Source: Paractinoplanes abujensis
GTDB taxonomy: Bacteria > Actinomycetota > Actinomycetes > Mycobacteriales > Micromonosporaceae
Direction: 5' to 3'
Length of the DNA stretch: 64,000 nucleotides
Assembly (NCBI RefSeq): GCF_014204895.1
Contig: NZ_JACHMF010000001.1
Coordinates: 5,146,001 to 5,210,000, forward strand
Shown in pieces: positions 26,179 to 36,525 of this stretch. A program made the position numbers and the translations under genes. Positions within the stretch are counted from its first letter, which is position 1. Each line of letters begins with the position of its first letter. The notes under the pieces are model-generated. The model was not told where the DNA came from. It searched no databases and was given only the letters and a program-made list of their open reading frames with translations.

Positions 26179-28917
26179 GTGGCCACGGAGCGCAAGCGCC
26201 CGGTGATCAGCGACGGCCTGCCGAGCCAGCTTCCGGACATCGACCCCGAAGAAACCAATGAGTGGGTCGAGTCGCTCGACGGAGTCATCGACGAACGCGG
26301 CGCCAAGAGAGCCCGTTACGTTATGTTGCGCCTGCTCGAGCGGGCCCGGGAGCGACAGGTCGGCGTCCCGCCCCTGACCTCCACGGACTACATCAACACG
26401 ATCCCGCCCGAGCAGGAACCCTGGTTCCCCGGCGACGAGTTCGTGGAGCGCCGGATCCGGGCCTACATCCGCTGGAACGCCGCGATGCTGGTGCACCGCG
26501 CGCAGCGCCCCGAGATCGGCGTGGGCGGCCACATCTCGACGTACGCGTCGAGCGCCAGCCTCTACGAGGTCGGTATGAACCACTTCTTCCGCGGCAAGGA
26601 CCACCCGGGCGGCGGCGACCACATCTTCTACCAGGGCCACGCCTCCCCCGGCATGTACGCCCGGGCGTACCTCGAGGGCCGGCTCAGCGAGAACGACCTC
26701 GACGGCTTCCGCCAGGAGCTCTCGCACCCCGGTGGCGGCCTCCCGTCGTACCCGCACCCGCGGCTGATGCCGAACTTCTGGGAGTTCCCCACGGTCAGCA
26801 TGGGCCTGGGCCCGCTGAACGCCATCTACCAGGCGCGCTACAACCGCTACCTGCACAACCGCGGCATCAAGGACACCAGCCAGCAGCACGTCTGGGCGTT
26901 CCTGGGCGACGGCGAGATGGACGAGGTGGAGTCGCTCGGCGCGATCGGCCTGGCCGCCCGCGAGGAGCTCGACAACCTCACCTTCGTGATCAACTGCAAC
27001 TTGCAGCGCCTGGACGGGCCCGTACGGGGAAACGGGAAGGTCATCCAGGAGCTGGAGGCCTTCTTCCGGGGTGCCGGATGGAACGTCATCAAGGTCGTCT
27101 GGGGCCGGGAATGGGACCCGCTGCTCGCCGCGGACACCGACGGCGCGCTGGTCAACCTGATGAACGTGACGCCCGACGGCGACTACCAGACCTACAAGGG
27201 CGAGTCCGGGGCGTACGTCCGGGAGAACTTTTTCGGTCGCGACCCGCGCACCCGCAAACTGGTCGAGGGCATGAGCGACGACGAGGTCTGGAACCTCAAG
27301 CGCGGCGGCCACGACTACAAGAAGCTGTACGCGGCCTACAAGGCGGCCACGGAGCACACCGGCCAGCCGACGGTGATCCTGGCCAAGACGATCAAGGGCT
27401 GGACGCTGGGCTCGCACTTCGAGGCCCGCAACGCCACGCACCAGATGAAGAAGCTGACGCTGGACGACCTCAAGGGCTTCCGCGACCGGCTCTACCTCGA
27501 CATCAGCGACAAGCAGCTCGAGGACAACCCGTACCTCCCGCCGTACTTCCACCCCGGTGAGAAGTCCGACGAGATGCAGTACATGCTCGAGCGCCGCCGT
27601 GAGCTGGGCGGGTCCATCCCGACCCGGCGCACCAAGGCCAAGGCGCTCAAGATCCCCGAGTCGAAGCAGTTCGGCGACATCAAGCGGGGCAGCGGCAAGC
27701 AGAAGATCGCCACCACGATGGCCTTCGTCCGCCTGCTCAAGGACCTCATGAAGGACAAGGAGTTCGGCGCCCGCTGGGTCCCGATCATCCCTGACGAGGC
27801 CCGCACGTTCGGCATGGACTCGCTGTTCCCGACCAAGAAGATCTACTCGCCGCACGGCCAGACCTACACGTCGGTCGACCGCGAGCTCTTCCTGTCGTAC
27901 AAGGAGGCGACCAACGGCCAGATCCTGCACGAGGGGATCAACGAGGCCGGGTCGACCGCGAGCTTCATCGCCGCCGGCACGTCGTACGCCACGCACGACG
28001 AGCCGATGATCCCGCTCTACATCTTCTACTCGATGTTCGGGTTCCAGCGCACGGCCGACGAGCTGTGGGCGGCGGCCGACCAGATGACCCGCGGCTTCCT
28101 GCTCGGGGCCACCGCCGGGCGCACCACGCTCAACGGCGAGGGCCTGCAGCACGAGGACGGGCACTCGCTGCTGATCGCGGCGACGAACCCGGCCGTGGTG
28201 GCGTACGACCCGGCGTTCGCGTTCGAGATCGCGCACATCGTCGAGGACGGCCTGCACCGCATGTACGGCGAGAAGCAGGAGAACATCTTCTACTACCTCA
28301 CCGTCTACAACGAGCCGGCCGTGCAGCCCGCCGAGCCCGAGAACGTCGACCGGGAGGGCCTGCTCAAGGGCATCTACCGGTACGCCGCAGCGCCCGAGAC
28401 CACCGGGGCCAAGGCGCAGCTGCTGGCCTCCGGCACCGGCATGGCCTGGGCGCTGAAGGCACAGACGCTGCTGGCCCAGGACTGGGGTGTCGGCGCCGAC
28501 GTCTGGTCGGTCACCTCGTGGACCGAGCTGCGCCGCGACGCGGTCGAGGCCGAGGAGCACAACCTGCTCCACGTCGGCGACCAGCCCCGCAAGCCGTACA
28601 TCCAGCAGAAGCTGGAGGGCACCGAGGGCCCGGTCATCGCGGTCAGCGACTTCATGCGGGCCGTGCCCGACCTGATCTCGCGCTGGGTGCCGAACGCTTA
28701 CACGTCGCTGGGCACCGACGGCTTCGGCATGAGCGACACCCGGCACGCGCTGCGGCGGCACTTCCACGTCGACGCCGAGTCGGTCGTCGTGGCCACGCTG
28801 CGCCAGCTCGCGCTGAGCGGCAAGGTGCCGTCGCACGTCCCGGCCGAAGCGGCCAAGAAGTACGCGATCGACGACGTCAACGCGGCCCCGGTCGGAGAGA
28901 CCGGCGGCGACAGCTGA
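26179..28917 (+). CDS. aceE: Pyruvate dehydrogenase E1, homodimeric type
   Basis: A 912-residue TPP enzyme converting pyruvate and lipoyl-E2 to acetyl-E2 and CO2. [27 protein letters not shown]-like [28 protein letters not shown] and [17 protein letters not shown] are AceE hallmarks (TPP motif GDG-x-NCN). GTG 26179 is chosen: AGAGGA ends six bases upstream, and ATG 26173 would be too close. The last residues (GETGGDS) are part of a duplicated 21-bp segment. It has no adjacent aceF or lpd, as is usual in actinobacteria. Confidence 0.95.
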   Translation: MATERKRPVISDGLPSQLPDIDPEETNEWVESLDGVIDERGAKRARYVMLRLLERARERQVGVPPLTSTDYINTIPPEQEPWFPGDEFVERRIRAYIRWNAAMLVHRAQRPEIGVGGHISTYASSASLYEVGMNHFFRGKDHPGGGDHIFYQGHASPGMYARAYLEGRLSENDLDGFRQELSHPGGGLPSYPHPRLMPNFWEFPTVSMGLGPLNAIYQARYNRYLHNRGIKDTSQQHVWAFLGDGEMDEVESLGAIGLAAREELDNLTFVINCNLQRLDGPVRGNGKVIQELEAFFRGAGWNVIKVVWGREWDPLLAADTDGALVNLMNVTPDGDYQTYKGESGAYVRENFFGRDPRTRKLVEGMSDDEVWNLKRGGHDYKKLYAAYKAATEHTGQPTVILAKTIKGWTLGSHFEARNATHQMKKLTLDDLKGFRDRLYLDISDKQLEDNPYLPPYFHPGEKSDEMQYMLERRRELGGSIPTRRTKAKALKIPESKQFGDIKRGSGKQKIATTMAFVRLLKDLMKDKEFGARWVPIIPDEARTFGMDSLFPTKKIYSPHGQTYTSVDRELFLSYKEATNGQILHEGINEAGSTASFIAAGTSYATHDEPMIPLYIFYSMFGFQRTADELWAAADQMTRGFLLGATAGRTTLNGEGLQHEDGHSLLIAATNPAVVAYDPAFAFEIAHIVEDGLHRMYGEKQENIFYYLTVYNEPAVQPAEPENVDREGLLKGIYRYAAAPETTGAKAQLLASGTGMAWALKAQTLLAQDWGVGADVWSVTSWTELRRDAVEAEEHNLLHVGDQPRKPYIQQKLEGTEGPVIAVSDFMRAVPDLISRWVPNAYTSLGTDGFGMSDTRHALRRHFHVDAESVVVATLRQLALSGKVPSHVPAEAAKKYAIDDVNAAPVGETGGDS

Positions 28918-28976
28918 CGAACGGCCGCCGGCCACGCGGGCTCTCAAGCCGAGGCGAGACCGGCGGCGACAGCTGA
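28897..28976. repeat. Direct repeat of the aceE 3' end
   Basis: A 21-bp segment containing the last six aceE codons and the stop (28897-28917) recurs exactly at 28956-28976, 59 bp later, after the stop codon. It starts GAGACCGGCGGC. It looks like a recent tandem duplication that copied the end of the gene, or a slippage product. Confidence 0.85.
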
Positions 28977-28990
28977 GCGTCTGATTTTCG

Positions 28991-29025
28991 ACGCCGGATC
29001 CGCCCGAAAGGTGCGGATCCGGCGT
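28991..29025 (+). terminator. aceE terminator hairpin
   Basis: Thirteen-base perfect stem ACGCCGGATCCGC / GCGGATCCGGCGT, nine-base loop, followed by TTCGCG. It lies 74 bases after the aceE stop and before the chemoreceptor gene. Confidence 0.8.
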
Positions 29026-29067
29026 TTCGCGTCTCAGCCCGTCCCTAACCGCGCCGATAGGGGCTAG

Positions 29068-31203
29068 GTGGGACGCAACAGCCGCAGTCTGCAGATCAGT
29101 CACAAGCTCCTCGCTCTGGGCCTGGGCGGGGTGATCGGCACGGCCGTCGTCCTTGTGGCGGTGGGCGCCTGGGAGAGCGGTGACTTCGCTGCGGGCACCG
29201 AGCGCGAGGTGGTGGCCCAGAACACCGCGAGCCTCAACCGCACCACCACCGACGTGACCACCCTGGTGCAGTCGGTCGGCAACGAGGTGCAGAACAGCGT
29301 CAACGTCAGCATGCACGCGGCGTCGGAGCTGCTGACCCAGCGCGGGGGCGCCCGCCTGACCGGCCAGACGACCACCTGGACGGCCACCAACCAGGTGAGC
29401 CAGGCCAAGACCTCCGTACGGCTGCCGCGGCTGACGGTGGGTGGCACCTGGCTCGGCAAGAACACCGATTTCGGCGTACGGACCCCGTTCGTCGACGACG
29501 CCGCGTCCCTGTCCAGCTCGACGATCACCGTGTTCCAGCGGATGAACGCCGCCGGTGACTTGTTGCGCGTCGGCACGACCGTCAAGGCCAAGACCGGCGC
29601 CCGGGCGATCGGCACGTACATCCCCGCCGTCGGCGCGGACGGCAAACCCAACGCGGTCGCGGCCGCGATCAAGGCGGGCAAGCCGTACCGGGGCGTGGCC
29701 CAGGTGGTCGGCACCCCGTACGTCTCGGCCTACGACCCGATCAAGAACGCGTCCGGCCAAGTGATCGGCGCGCTCTACGCGGGTGTGCCGCAGGCCGAGG
29801 CGCTGAAGAACCTGACCGCCGCCGTCGAGGCGGGCGAGGTCGGCGAGAACGGCTGGCTCTCCGTCTTCAGCACGGCGGCGGCGAACTCGGGTCAGATCGT
29901 GGCGTCGAACATCGGGGGCGCGGCGGACAGCGTGGACCTGACGTCGACCGACGCGAACGGCACCGAGTGGGTCAAGGAGCTCGTGACCAAGGCGCCCACG
30001 CTGGGCGAGGGGCAGACCTGGACGACGAAGTACCAGCTGGCGGGCGCGGCCGGTGGACCGGTCGGGCCGACCACCACCACCGTCGCGTTCTACAAGCCGT
30101 ACTCGTGGGCCATCGTGATCGGTGGCTACGACAACGACGCGGCGGGCCCGGTCGACACCGTGCGCGACGGGCGCACCGAGATGCTGTGGACGCTGGTCGT
30201 GGCGGCGGTGCTGCTGGCGCTGATCGGCGGCGTCGTGGCGGGCGTGCTGGCCCGGCGCATCTCGCGCCGCCTGAGCGGCCTCACCGCGGGCCTGTCCCGG
30301 CTGGCCCAGCGCGACCTGACCGTGACCGTGCCGGTGACGGGCGGCGACGAGATCGCGACGGCGTCGACCGCGCTGAACTCGGCGGCCGACGAACTGCGCA
30401 CGGTGATGATCGAGGTGACCAGCGCCTCGCACGACGTGACCACGACGGCCGGGCAGGTGGCCGCGACCGGCGGCGAGCTGGCCGGCTCGGCCGAGGCCGC
30501 GGCGGGCCGGGCGGGCACGGTCAACCACGCCGCCGAGAGCGTTTCGACGGTGGTGCAGACCGTGGCCGCGGGCGCCGAGGAGATGGGCGCCTCGATCCGC
30601 GAGATCTCGACCAACGCGCAGGACGCGGCGGAGGCCGGACGGGACGGCGTGGGCCTGACCGCGGCCGCGGCCGGCGTGATCGGCGAGCTGCGCGACTCCA
30701 CCACGAAGATCGCCGACGTCGTCCGGCTGATCGCCAGCATCGCCGAGCAGACCAACCTGCTGGCCCTGAACGCGACCATCGAGGCGGCCCGGGCCGGCGA
30801 GACCGGCAAGGGCTTCGCCGTGGTGGCCAACGAGGTCAAGGAGCTGGCCCAGGAGACCGCGCGGGCCACCGAGGACGTGACCGCGCGGGTCGCCGCGATC
30901 GAGAGCGACACCACCCGGGCGGTCGACGCCATCGAGGCCATCACCGCCCGGATCGCCCAGGTCAACGACTACCAGACGGCGATCGCGGCGGCGGTCGAGG
31001 AGCAGGCCGCGACCACCGCCGAGATGGCCCGCAACATCAGCGAGGTGGCCTCGGGCAGCCGGGACATCGCCGAGGGCATCGGCGTGGTCAGCGGCGCCGT
31101 GGAGGGCACCCGGGCCTCGGTCTCGGTGTCGCACCGGGCCGCCGACGAGCTCAACGCCACCGCGCGCAGACTGACCGGTCTGGTCAACAGGTTCACGGTG
31201 TAG
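29068..31203 (+). CDS. Methyl-accepting chemotaxis protein with Cache-type sensor
   Basis: A 711-residue receptor. TM1 is about 15-35 ([20 protein letters not shown]); an extracytoplasmic region (about 36-370) resembles a Cache domain; TM2 is about 374-396, then HAMP (about 397-450) and the MCP signalling hairpin whose tip, [19 protein letters not shown], is near residue 560. It would bind a small molecule outside and control CheA and flagella. No che or fli genes are in this window. A motile life stage fits Actinoplanes zoospores. The start GTG 29068 has only a weak site. Confidence 0.92.
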   Translation: MGRNSRSLQISHKLLALGLGGVIGTAVVLVAVGAWESGDFAAGTEREVVAQNTASLNRTTTDVTTLVQSVGNEVQNSVNVSMHAASELLTQRGGARLTGQTTTWTATNQVSQAKTSVRLPRLTVGGTWLGKNTDFGVRTPFVDDAASLSSSTITVFQRMNAAGDLLRVGTTVKAKTGARAIGTYIPAVGADGKPNAVAAAIKAGKPYRGVAQVVGTPYVSAYDPIKNASGQVIGALYAGVPQAEALKNLTAAVEAGEVGENGWLSVFSTAAANSGQIVASNIGGAADSVDLTSTDANGTEWVKELVTKAPTLGEGQTWTTKYQLAGAAGGPVGPTTTTVAFYKPYSWAIVIGGYDNDAAGPVDTVRDGRTEMLWTLVVAAVLLALIGGVVAGVLARRISRRLSGLTAGLSRLAQRDLTVTVPVTGGDEIATASTALNSAADELRTVMIEVTSASHDVTTTAGQVAATGGELAGSAEAAAGRAGTVNHAAESVSTVVQTVAAGAEEMGASIREISTNAQDAAEAGRDGVGLTAAAAGVIGELRDSTTKIADVVRLIASIAEQTNLLALNATIEAARAGETGKGFAVVANEVKELAQETARATEDVTARVAAIESDTTRAVDAIEAITARIAQVNDYQTAIAAAVEEQAATTAEMARNISEVASGSRDIAEGIGVVSGAVEGTRASVSVSHRAADELNATARRLTGLVNRFTV

Positions 31204-31729
31204 GCACGTACGTCACCACGTCGACACCGGTCTTGGTCTGCCAGCTGCCGGTCAAGGTCAGGGCGATCTTCGTGCCCTCGGCCCAGAGCTTGCGGCCCTC
31301 GCCCTGCACGACCGGGAAGTTCATGATGCGGTACTCGTCGATCAGGTTGTGCCGGGTGAGGTGGTTGACCAGGTCGGCGCTGCCGTTGATGAGCAGCGCG
31401 GCCGGACCCGCCTTGAGCTCGCGGACGGCGTCGACCACGTCGCCCTGAAGGAACGTCGCGTTCCACTCGGGCTCGGTCAGCGTGGTGGTCGCCACGTGCT
31501 TGGGCATCGCGTTCATCTTCACGCCGAAGTCGCCGGTCTGGGCCTCCATCTGCGGCCAGGCGGCCTTGAACCCCTCGTACGTCTTGCGGCCCAGCAGCAA
31601 CGCGTCGGCCTCGTGCAGATTTTCCGCCTGCCAGCCGCTCAGCTCGTCGTTGAAATAGGGTCCGCTCCAGGACGGCTCCTCGAACACTCCGTCGAGTGTC
31701 ACGTATTCAACGGCAACGATCTTGCCCAT
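31193..31729 (-). CDS. Dihydrofolate reductase / RibD C-terminal family protein
   Basis: A 178-residue protein with the RibD-C/DHFR-like fold: [16 protein letters not shown], then [20 protein letters not shown] and [20 protein letters not shown]. These actinomycete proteins probably bind NADPH, but true DHFR or riboflavin activity is unproven. It overlaps the chemoreceptor gene by 11 bases, tail to tail. Confidence 0.85.
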   Translation of the reverse strand: MGKIVAVEYVTLDGVFEEPSWSGPYFNDELSGWQAENLHEADALLLGRKTYEGFKAAWPQMEAQTGDFGVKMNAMPKHVATTTLTEPEWNATFLQGDVVDAVRELKAGPAALLINGSADLVNHLTRHNLIDEYRIMNFPVVQGEGRKLWAEGTKIALTLTGSWQTKTGVDVVTYVPTP

Positions 31730-31873
31730 GGCGTCTCTCCTCAAAGTACGCGGCCCGAGGTGACCGTATCGGACGCACGTTGAGTGTTCGTTCGAACGCG
31801 CTCCGGAGTATGGACCGGTGACGCGAGTTTTCCGTAAGCTGCCCCCGTGGGTGGCAATGGGGCCTTCCCGAGA

Positions 31874-31884
31874 GATCAGTGATC
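31874..31884. promoter_or_regulatory. Palindrome upstream of the MFS gene
   Basis: GATCA-G-TGATC, a perfect 11-bp inverted repeat 41 bases before the MFS start. A possible -10 hexamer TAATCT follows at 31888-31893. Candidate operator only. Confidence 0.3.
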
Positions 31885-31924
31885 CTCTAATCTCCGAGGA
31901 AAATGAGCCCACGAGGAGGGCCGG

Positions 31925-33166
31925 ATGGCCGTCGCCCACGGAGTCCCCGTCCTCGCCACCCCGGTCGAACCCGTGCGCCGGTCGTGGATCGGGTTGTTGT
32001 TCGCGGCCAACCTGGGCCTCTGGATGGCGTACTTCACGCCCATCCAGGTGCTGCTGCCCGAGCAGGTCGCCGAGATCACGCCGGACAGCAAAGAGCTCTG
32101 GCTGGGCATCGTCACCGGCATCGGCGCGATCGTGGCCATCGTGGTCAATCCGCTGGCGGGTGCGCTCTCCGACCGTACGAGGATCAAGCTCTTCGGCCGC
32201 CCGTACGGGCGCAGGCACGTCTGGACCCTGGCCGGCTGCGCCCTCTCGGTGCTCTCGATCGCCGTGCTGGCCGAGGCCCGCAACCTGTTCACCGTGATCG
32301 TGGCCTGGTGCTTCGTGACCGTCGGGATCAACATCATGCTGGCCTCGCTGACCGCCGCCGTGCCCGACCGCGTGCCGGTGGCCCAGCGCGGCCTGGTCTC
32401 CGGCTGGATCGGCATGCCGCAGGCGCTCGGCCTGGTCGTCGGGGCCGTGCTGGTCACCGCGGTGCTCACTGACATCGGGCCCGGCTACATCGCGCTCGGT
32501 CTGGGCCTGGTCGTGCTGGCCGTGCCGTTCGCGCTGCTGACCAAGGACGACCCGCTGCCGACGGGGCACAAGGTGCGCGCGCACTGGAAGATCGACCTGC
32601 GTGGCCACCCCGACTACATGTGGGCCTGGGGCACCCGGTTCCTGGTGCAGCTGGGCAACGCGCTGGGCACGCTCTACCTGCTCTACTTCCTCGACGACGC
32701 GGTCGGGCTGGACGACCCGGACACCGGCCTGCTCTACATGATCCTGCTCTACACGGTCGGCATGATCAGCACCGCGATGATCGGGGGCTGGCTCTCCGAC
32801 CGGGTCGGCCGGCGCAAGATCTTCGTGATCTGGTCGGGGGTGCTGATCGCGATCGCCGCCACCCTGCTGGCGATCTGGCCCACCTGGGCGATCTCGCTGG
32901 TGGCGGCGTTCCTGTTCGGCATGGGCTTCGGGGTCTACCTGGCGGTCGACACCGCGCTGATCACCCAGGTGCTGCCCAGCGAGGCCGACCGGGCCAAGGA
33001 CCTCGGCGTCATCAACATCGCCAGCGCCGCCCCGCAGGCCCTGGGCCCGCTGCTGGCCGCCCCGATCGTGACCAGCCTGGGCGGCTACCCCACCCTGTTC
33101 GCCCTGACCGCGCTGGTCAGCCTGGTCGGAGCCGTAGCCGTGGTGAAAATCCGTTCTGTGCCCTAG
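31925..33166 (+). CDS. MFS transporter (GPH/SLC45-like)
   Basis: A 413-residue permease with twelve predicted helices. ALSDRTRIKLFGRPYGRRH in the first cytoplasmic loop and GGWLSDRVGRRK in the centre are MFS/GPH motifs that often handle sugars. The ATG is preceded by GAGGAGGG. The substrate is unknown. It ends 13 bases before gltX and could be co-transcribed with it. Confidence 0.8.
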   Translation: MAVAHGVPVLATPVEPVRRSWIGLLFAANLGLWMAYFTPIQVLLPEQVAEITPDSKELWLGIVTGIGAIVAIVVNPLAGALSDRTRIKLFGRPYGRRHVWTLAGCALSVLSIAVLAEARNLFTVIVAWCFVTVGINIMLASLTAAVPDRVPVAQRGLVSGWIGMPQALGLVVGAVLVTAVLTDIGPGYIALGLGLVVLAVPFALLTKDDPLPTGHKVRAHWKIDLRGHPDYMWAWGTRFLVQLGNALGTLYLLYFLDDAVGLDDPDTGLLYMILLYTVGMISTAMIGGWLSDRVGRRKIFVIWSGVLIAIAATLLAIWPTWAISLVAAFLFGMGFGVYLAVDTALITQVLPSEADRAKDLGVINIASAAPQALGPLLAAPIVTSLGGYPTLFALTALVSLVGAVAVVKIRSVP

Positions 33167-33179
33167 GTAGTCTGAGCGG

Positions 33180-34586
33180 GTGACTGTTCGCGTACGCTTC
33201 GCCCCCTCCCCGACCGGCATGTTCCACGTCGGCGGCGCCCGCACGGCGCTGCAGAACTGGATCTACGCCAAGCAGCACGACGGCGTCTTCGTGCTCCGGA
33301 TCGAGGACACCGACGCCGCCCGCAACCGTCCCGAGTGGACCGAGGGCATCCTGCAGGCGCTCGACTGGATCGGGATCGAACGCGGGACGTACGAGGGGCC
33401 GTACTACCAGTCCTCCTACGCGCCGGATCACGCCGCCGCCGTCACCCGCCTCTACGGCGAGGGCAAGGCGTACTACTGCGACTGCAAGCGCGAGGACGTC
33501 ATCGCCCGCACCGGCAACCAGCACACCGGCTACGACGGTTTCTGCCGCGAGCGGGGCCTCGGGCCGGGCGAGGGCCGCGCGCTGCGCTTCCGCACGCCCG
33601 ACGAGGGCGAGACCGTGGTGGTCGACCTGGTGCGCGGCAAGCCCACGTTCGAGAACAAGCTGCTCGAGGACTTCGTCATCGCCCGCAGCGACGGCTCCCC
33701 GCTGTTCCTGCTGGCCAACGTCATCGACGACATGACCATGGGCATCAACCACGTCATCCGGGCCGAGGAGCACCTGCCCAACACGCCGAAGCAGCAGCTG
33801 CTGTGGGAGGCGCTGGGCCAGACCCCGCCGGTCTGGGCGCACGTGCCGGTCATCGTCAACGAGAAGCGGCAGAAGCTGTCCAAGCGCCGCGACAAGGTGG
33901 CCCTGGAGAGCTACCGCGACGAGGGCTACCTGGCCGCGGCCATGAAGAACTACCTGATGCTGCTCGGCTGGGCCCCCAGCGACGACCGCGAGATCGTGCC
34001 GTGGCAGGTCATCGAGGAGGAATTCCGCCTCGAAGAGGTCAACCACGCCTCCGCGTTCTTCGACATCAAGAAGCTGCGCGCGTTCAACGGCGACTACATC
34101 CGGGCGCTCTCCGTCGAGGAGTTCATCCAGCTCACCACGCCCTGGCTGAGCGGCACGGACACGATCCCGGCCCCGCCGTGGTCGCCGTCCGCGTTCGACG
34201 CCGAGGTGTTCACCACCGTCGCCCCGCTCGCTCAGACCCGCATCGCGGTGCTGTCCGAGATCGTGGAGTACGTCGACTTCCTCTTCCTCGACGAGCCGGC
34301 GATCGACGAGGCGTCGTGGGCCAAGGCGATGAAGGAGGGCGCGGCCGGCATCCTGGACGCCACGGTCGACGCGTTCGAGGCGCTCGAGGAGTGGGCGGCC
34401 GAGCCGCTCAAGGGCGCGCTGGAGGCGGTGGGTCTGGCCCGCGAGCTCAAACTGGGCAAGACCCAGGCCCCCGTACGGGTGGCGGTGACCGGCCGTTCCG
34501 TGGGGCTCCCGCTCTTCGAGTCGATCGAGGTGCTGGGCAAGGAGCGCACCCTGGCCCGCCTGCGGGCGGCCCGGGCGCGCCTCTGA
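33180..34586 (+). CDS. gltX: Glutamyl-tRNA synthetase
   Basis: A 468-residue class I synthetase that charges tRNA-Glu, and in actinobacteria also tRNA-Gln before amidation. The HIGH-like motif is FHVGG (15-19), the KMSKS-like motif KLSKR (232-236), and the anticodon-binding helical part follows. Length matches bacterial GltX. It follows a permease rather than leuCD as in other actinomycetes, so it may be an additional copy; I cannot check whether another gltX exists. Confidence 0.92.
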   Translation: MTVRVRFAPSPTGMFHVGGARTALQNWIYAKQHDGVFVLRIEDTDAARNRPEWTEGILQALDWIGIERGTYEGPYYQSSYAPDHAAAVTRLYGEGKAYYCDCKREDVIARTGNQHTGYDGFCRERGLGPGEGRALRFRTPDEGETVVVDLVRGKPTFENKLLEDFVIARSDGSPLFLLANVIDDMTMGINHVIRAEEHLPNTPKQQLLWEALGQTPPVWAHVPVIVNEKRQKLSKRRDKVALESYRDEGYLAAAMKNYLMLLGWAPSDDREIVPWQVIEEEFRLEEVNHASAFFDIKKLRAFNGDYIRALSVEEFIQLTTPWLSGTDTIPAPPWSPSAFDAEVFTTVAPLAQTRIAVLSEIVEYVDFLFLDEPAIDEASWAKAMKEGAAGILDATVDAFEALEEWAAEPLKGALEAVGLARELKLGKTQAPVRVAVTGRSVGLPLFESIEVLGKERTLARLRAARARL

Positions 34587-34891
34587 CCCGGTATTGCCGT
34601 CCTTACAGCATTTGGGGTCCGGTCGGCCATTCGCCCGCCGCCGTAACGGTGGTGAAATCCGCTGAGCGGGTGACCGGGCCCCGTTCGGATTGCGCGGAGT
34701 GGGTACTATCTCGCCACTGATCAACGGCCGTCGTCGTCTCGAAAGTCATCCTCCGGATGGCAACAATTCGTGCGGCCCGAGATGCGGGCGGGCTTCGGCT
34801 CGGGAAGGCTGAGGGTCTCGGTCGCTCCACGGCAGGTGGGCGGCGGATGGCGCGCGAAGCCATGTCCACCACGGGGCGGGGAGGCCGGACG
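34587..34891. other. Non-coding gap before the secreted protein gene
   Basis: About 305 bases with no convincing gene. It contains a CCGCT-G-AGCGG dyad near 34660-34670 and a possible -10 hexamer TACTAT near 34708, followed by the GGGAGG ribosome site of the next gene. In-frame ATG codons upstream of 34892 lack ribosome sites and look non-coding. Confidence 0.5.
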
Positions 34892-35560
34892 ATGGTTCGA
34901 GGGGCGATCACACGGTTCGTAGCGGCGGCCGGAGTGCTCGCGGCGACGGCCGCGATGGCGATCGGGCTCGCGCCCGCCGCCGCGTACGCGGAGGGTGCAC
35001 CGAAACCGGCCCCGAAGCCGAACATCATCCAGATCACCGGCAAGGGCATCGACGACAAGATCGTGATCACCCAGGCCGAGAGCAAGCGGCTCTTCTCGAG
35101 CCTGCTGAGCGAGGTCAACTGGATGTATTCGGCCCGGTCGCAGACGGCCTCGCTGCCCGCCGACAAGCTGGGGCCGAAATACAACCTCACGGTCTTGTCC
35201 GGCAAGACCGGCCTGCAGACGTACGACGTGTTCCCGTCGGCCGCGGGCGGCCCGCGGGCGCACCGCCTGGCCAAGCAGCCGGGTGGCAAGAAGGCGGCCG
35301 AGGGCTGGTTCTACGGCCGGCTCACCATGCCGGAGACGCTGCGGGTCAGCGGCGTGCCGCTCAAGGCGAAGCCGGACGTGGTGGGTGGCGGCATCGGCGG
35401 TGGCGTCGGTCAGGACCTCGACGTCGACACCGAGGCCGCGGGCGGCGTCGACCAGGTGCTCGGCGACATCCGCCGGCTCTTCCTGCTCAACGGCGCGGTC
35501 CTGGTCGTCATCTTCGCCGGCCTGGCCGGCATCGCCTTCCTGATCCGCCGCCGGGTCTAG
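34892..35560 (+). CDS. Exported membrane-anchored protein of unknown function
   Basis: A 222-residue protein with a signal peptide (about 1-31, ending AAAYAEG), a soluble region (about 32-185), and a C-terminal membrane helix (LFLLNGAVLVVIFAGLAGIAFL) with an RRRV tail. It is probably anchored with most of the chain outside. I do not recognise the soluble part. The ATG 34892 follows GGGAGG by eight bases. Its stop codon TAG is shared with the flank of the MITE-like element. Confidence 0.7.
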   Translation: MVRGAITRFVAAAGVLAATAAMAIGLAPAAAYAEGAPKPAPKPNIIQITGKGIDDKIVITQAESKRLFSSLLSEVNWMYSARSQTASLPADKLGPKYNLTVLSGKTGLQTYDVFPSAAGGPRAHRLAKQPGGKKAAEGWFYGRLTMPETLRVSGVPLKAKPDVVGGGIGGGVGQDLDVDTEAAGGVDQVLGDIRRLFLLNGAVLVVIFAGLAGIAFLIRRRV

Positions 35561-35722
35561 GGCCTGTCCTGCCGATCACGTGGCAGCGAGGCGAGGTCCA
35601 GGTGGTGGCTGATGTCGGCCGGGAAGCGGCCGCATACCGGTGTTGTATGTGGCCGTTTCCCGGACGCCGTCAGACGCCGCCTGGGCCACGCCGCAGCCCC
35701 GCGTGATCGGCAGGACAGGCCC
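35560..35722. mobile_element. MITE-like inverted-repeat element
   Basis: A 163-bp segment with perfect inverted ends; counting the flanking CTA/TAG the match is 24 bases (35557-35580 with 35702-35725), the left end starting GGGCCTGTCCTGCCGATC. It is bounded by TA on both sides, as expected of elements that duplicate TA (IS630/Tc1 or some IS5-group transposases). A second internal hairpin (about 35619-35660, arms CCGGGAAGCGGCC / GGCCGTTTCCCGG) pairs most of the middle. No transposase is encoded, so it is non-autonomous. Confidence 0.85.
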
Positions 35723-36525
35723 TAGTCCTTCTCGGCGGGGCTGCTCTCGACCGGGGTGTTGAAGTCGGGGCAGCCCTTGCCGCAGTCCTCCTTGCGGCCG
35801 AAGGCGTCGAACACGCGCTCATCGGTGGCGACCTGCTCGACCTGGGCGCCGGTCAGTCCTGGCTTGCCGCGCTGCGCCCCGGCGTCCCGCTTGCCCAGAG
35901 CCATCACGGCCACCGTGCGGCCGTCGTCGAGCCGATGGGCGATGGTCTGGCGCACCTGACGGTCCGCGTCGCTGACGTCGTCGTAACGCACGAACTCCAG
36001 CCCGGCCGCGCGGTCCGGGCGGGCGCACTCGTCCGGGTCGGCCGCCACGGGGAAACACCACTTCTTGCGTACGTCGAAAACGGCGACCTCGACCGTGCCG
36101 CGGGACCGCCCGTCCGGCTCGGCGACCTCGTAGCGCCGCCAGCCGTCACCCCGCTCGGCCGACCCCGGCACCACGCGCAGTTCACGCCCCTCGACCAGCG
36201 GCTCGATCACCTCGAGCACCCCGTCCGGCGCGGAAGGGCCGGGCACCGGGGCCTGGCTGGGCACGAGCGGCGGCGACACCGCGCCCAGACCGGGCGTGGC
36301 CGGGACGGCCTTGATCGTGGCCGGCCGGGGCGCCAGCAACGTCGAGGTCAGCACGTAGCCGAGCGCGACGATGATGGCCGCGGTCACCGCCCCCGCACCG
36401 AGAATTCCCTGCGTACGGCGTCGGCGCAGGCGATCGGCGCGGCGGAAGACGGCATCCACCTCGTCGCCGGCCGGAGGCTCACCCTCGAGCACGTGCTCGA
36501 GGAGCTGGCTCAGCGGCGCGCTCAT
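35722..36525 (-). CDS. Membrane protein paired with the sigma factor
   Basis: A 267-residue protein with a cytoplasmic N-terminus (1-40), one membrane helix (about 42-62, GILGAGAVTAAIIVALGYVL) and an extracytoplasmic domain. ATGA (36522-36525) overlaps the stop of the sigma gene, so it is co-translated and may act as an anti-sigma or sensor. The usual zinc-binding anti-sigma HxxxCxxC motif is not visible. Its last stop codon lies at the end of the MITE-like element. Confidence 0.6.
   Translation of the reverse strand: MSAPLSQLLEHVLEGEPPAGDEVDAVFRRADRLRRRRTQGILGAGAVTAAIIVALGYVLTSTLLAPRPATIKAVPATPGLGAVSPPLVPSQAPVPGPSAPDGVLEVIEPLVEGRELRVVPGSAERGDGWRRYEVAEPDGRSRGTVEVAVFDVRKKWCFPVAADPDECARPDRAAGLEFVRYDDVSDADRQVRQTIAHRLDDGRTVAVMALGKRDAGAQRGKPGLTGAQVEQVATDERVFDAFGRKEDCGKGCPDFNTPVESSPAEKD

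Noticed and set aside
26011-31134. Very long open frame on the minus strand, antisense to aceE and the chemoreceptor
   Set aside because: It is Arg/Gly/Val-rich, lacks recognisable domains and mirrors the codon bias of the plus-strand genes; aceE and the MCP have full motif support.
31789-31798. Palindrome CGTTCGAACG as a LexA box
   Set aside because: The actinomycete SOS box has CGAAC-N4-GTTCG; this one has the half-sites in the opposite order.
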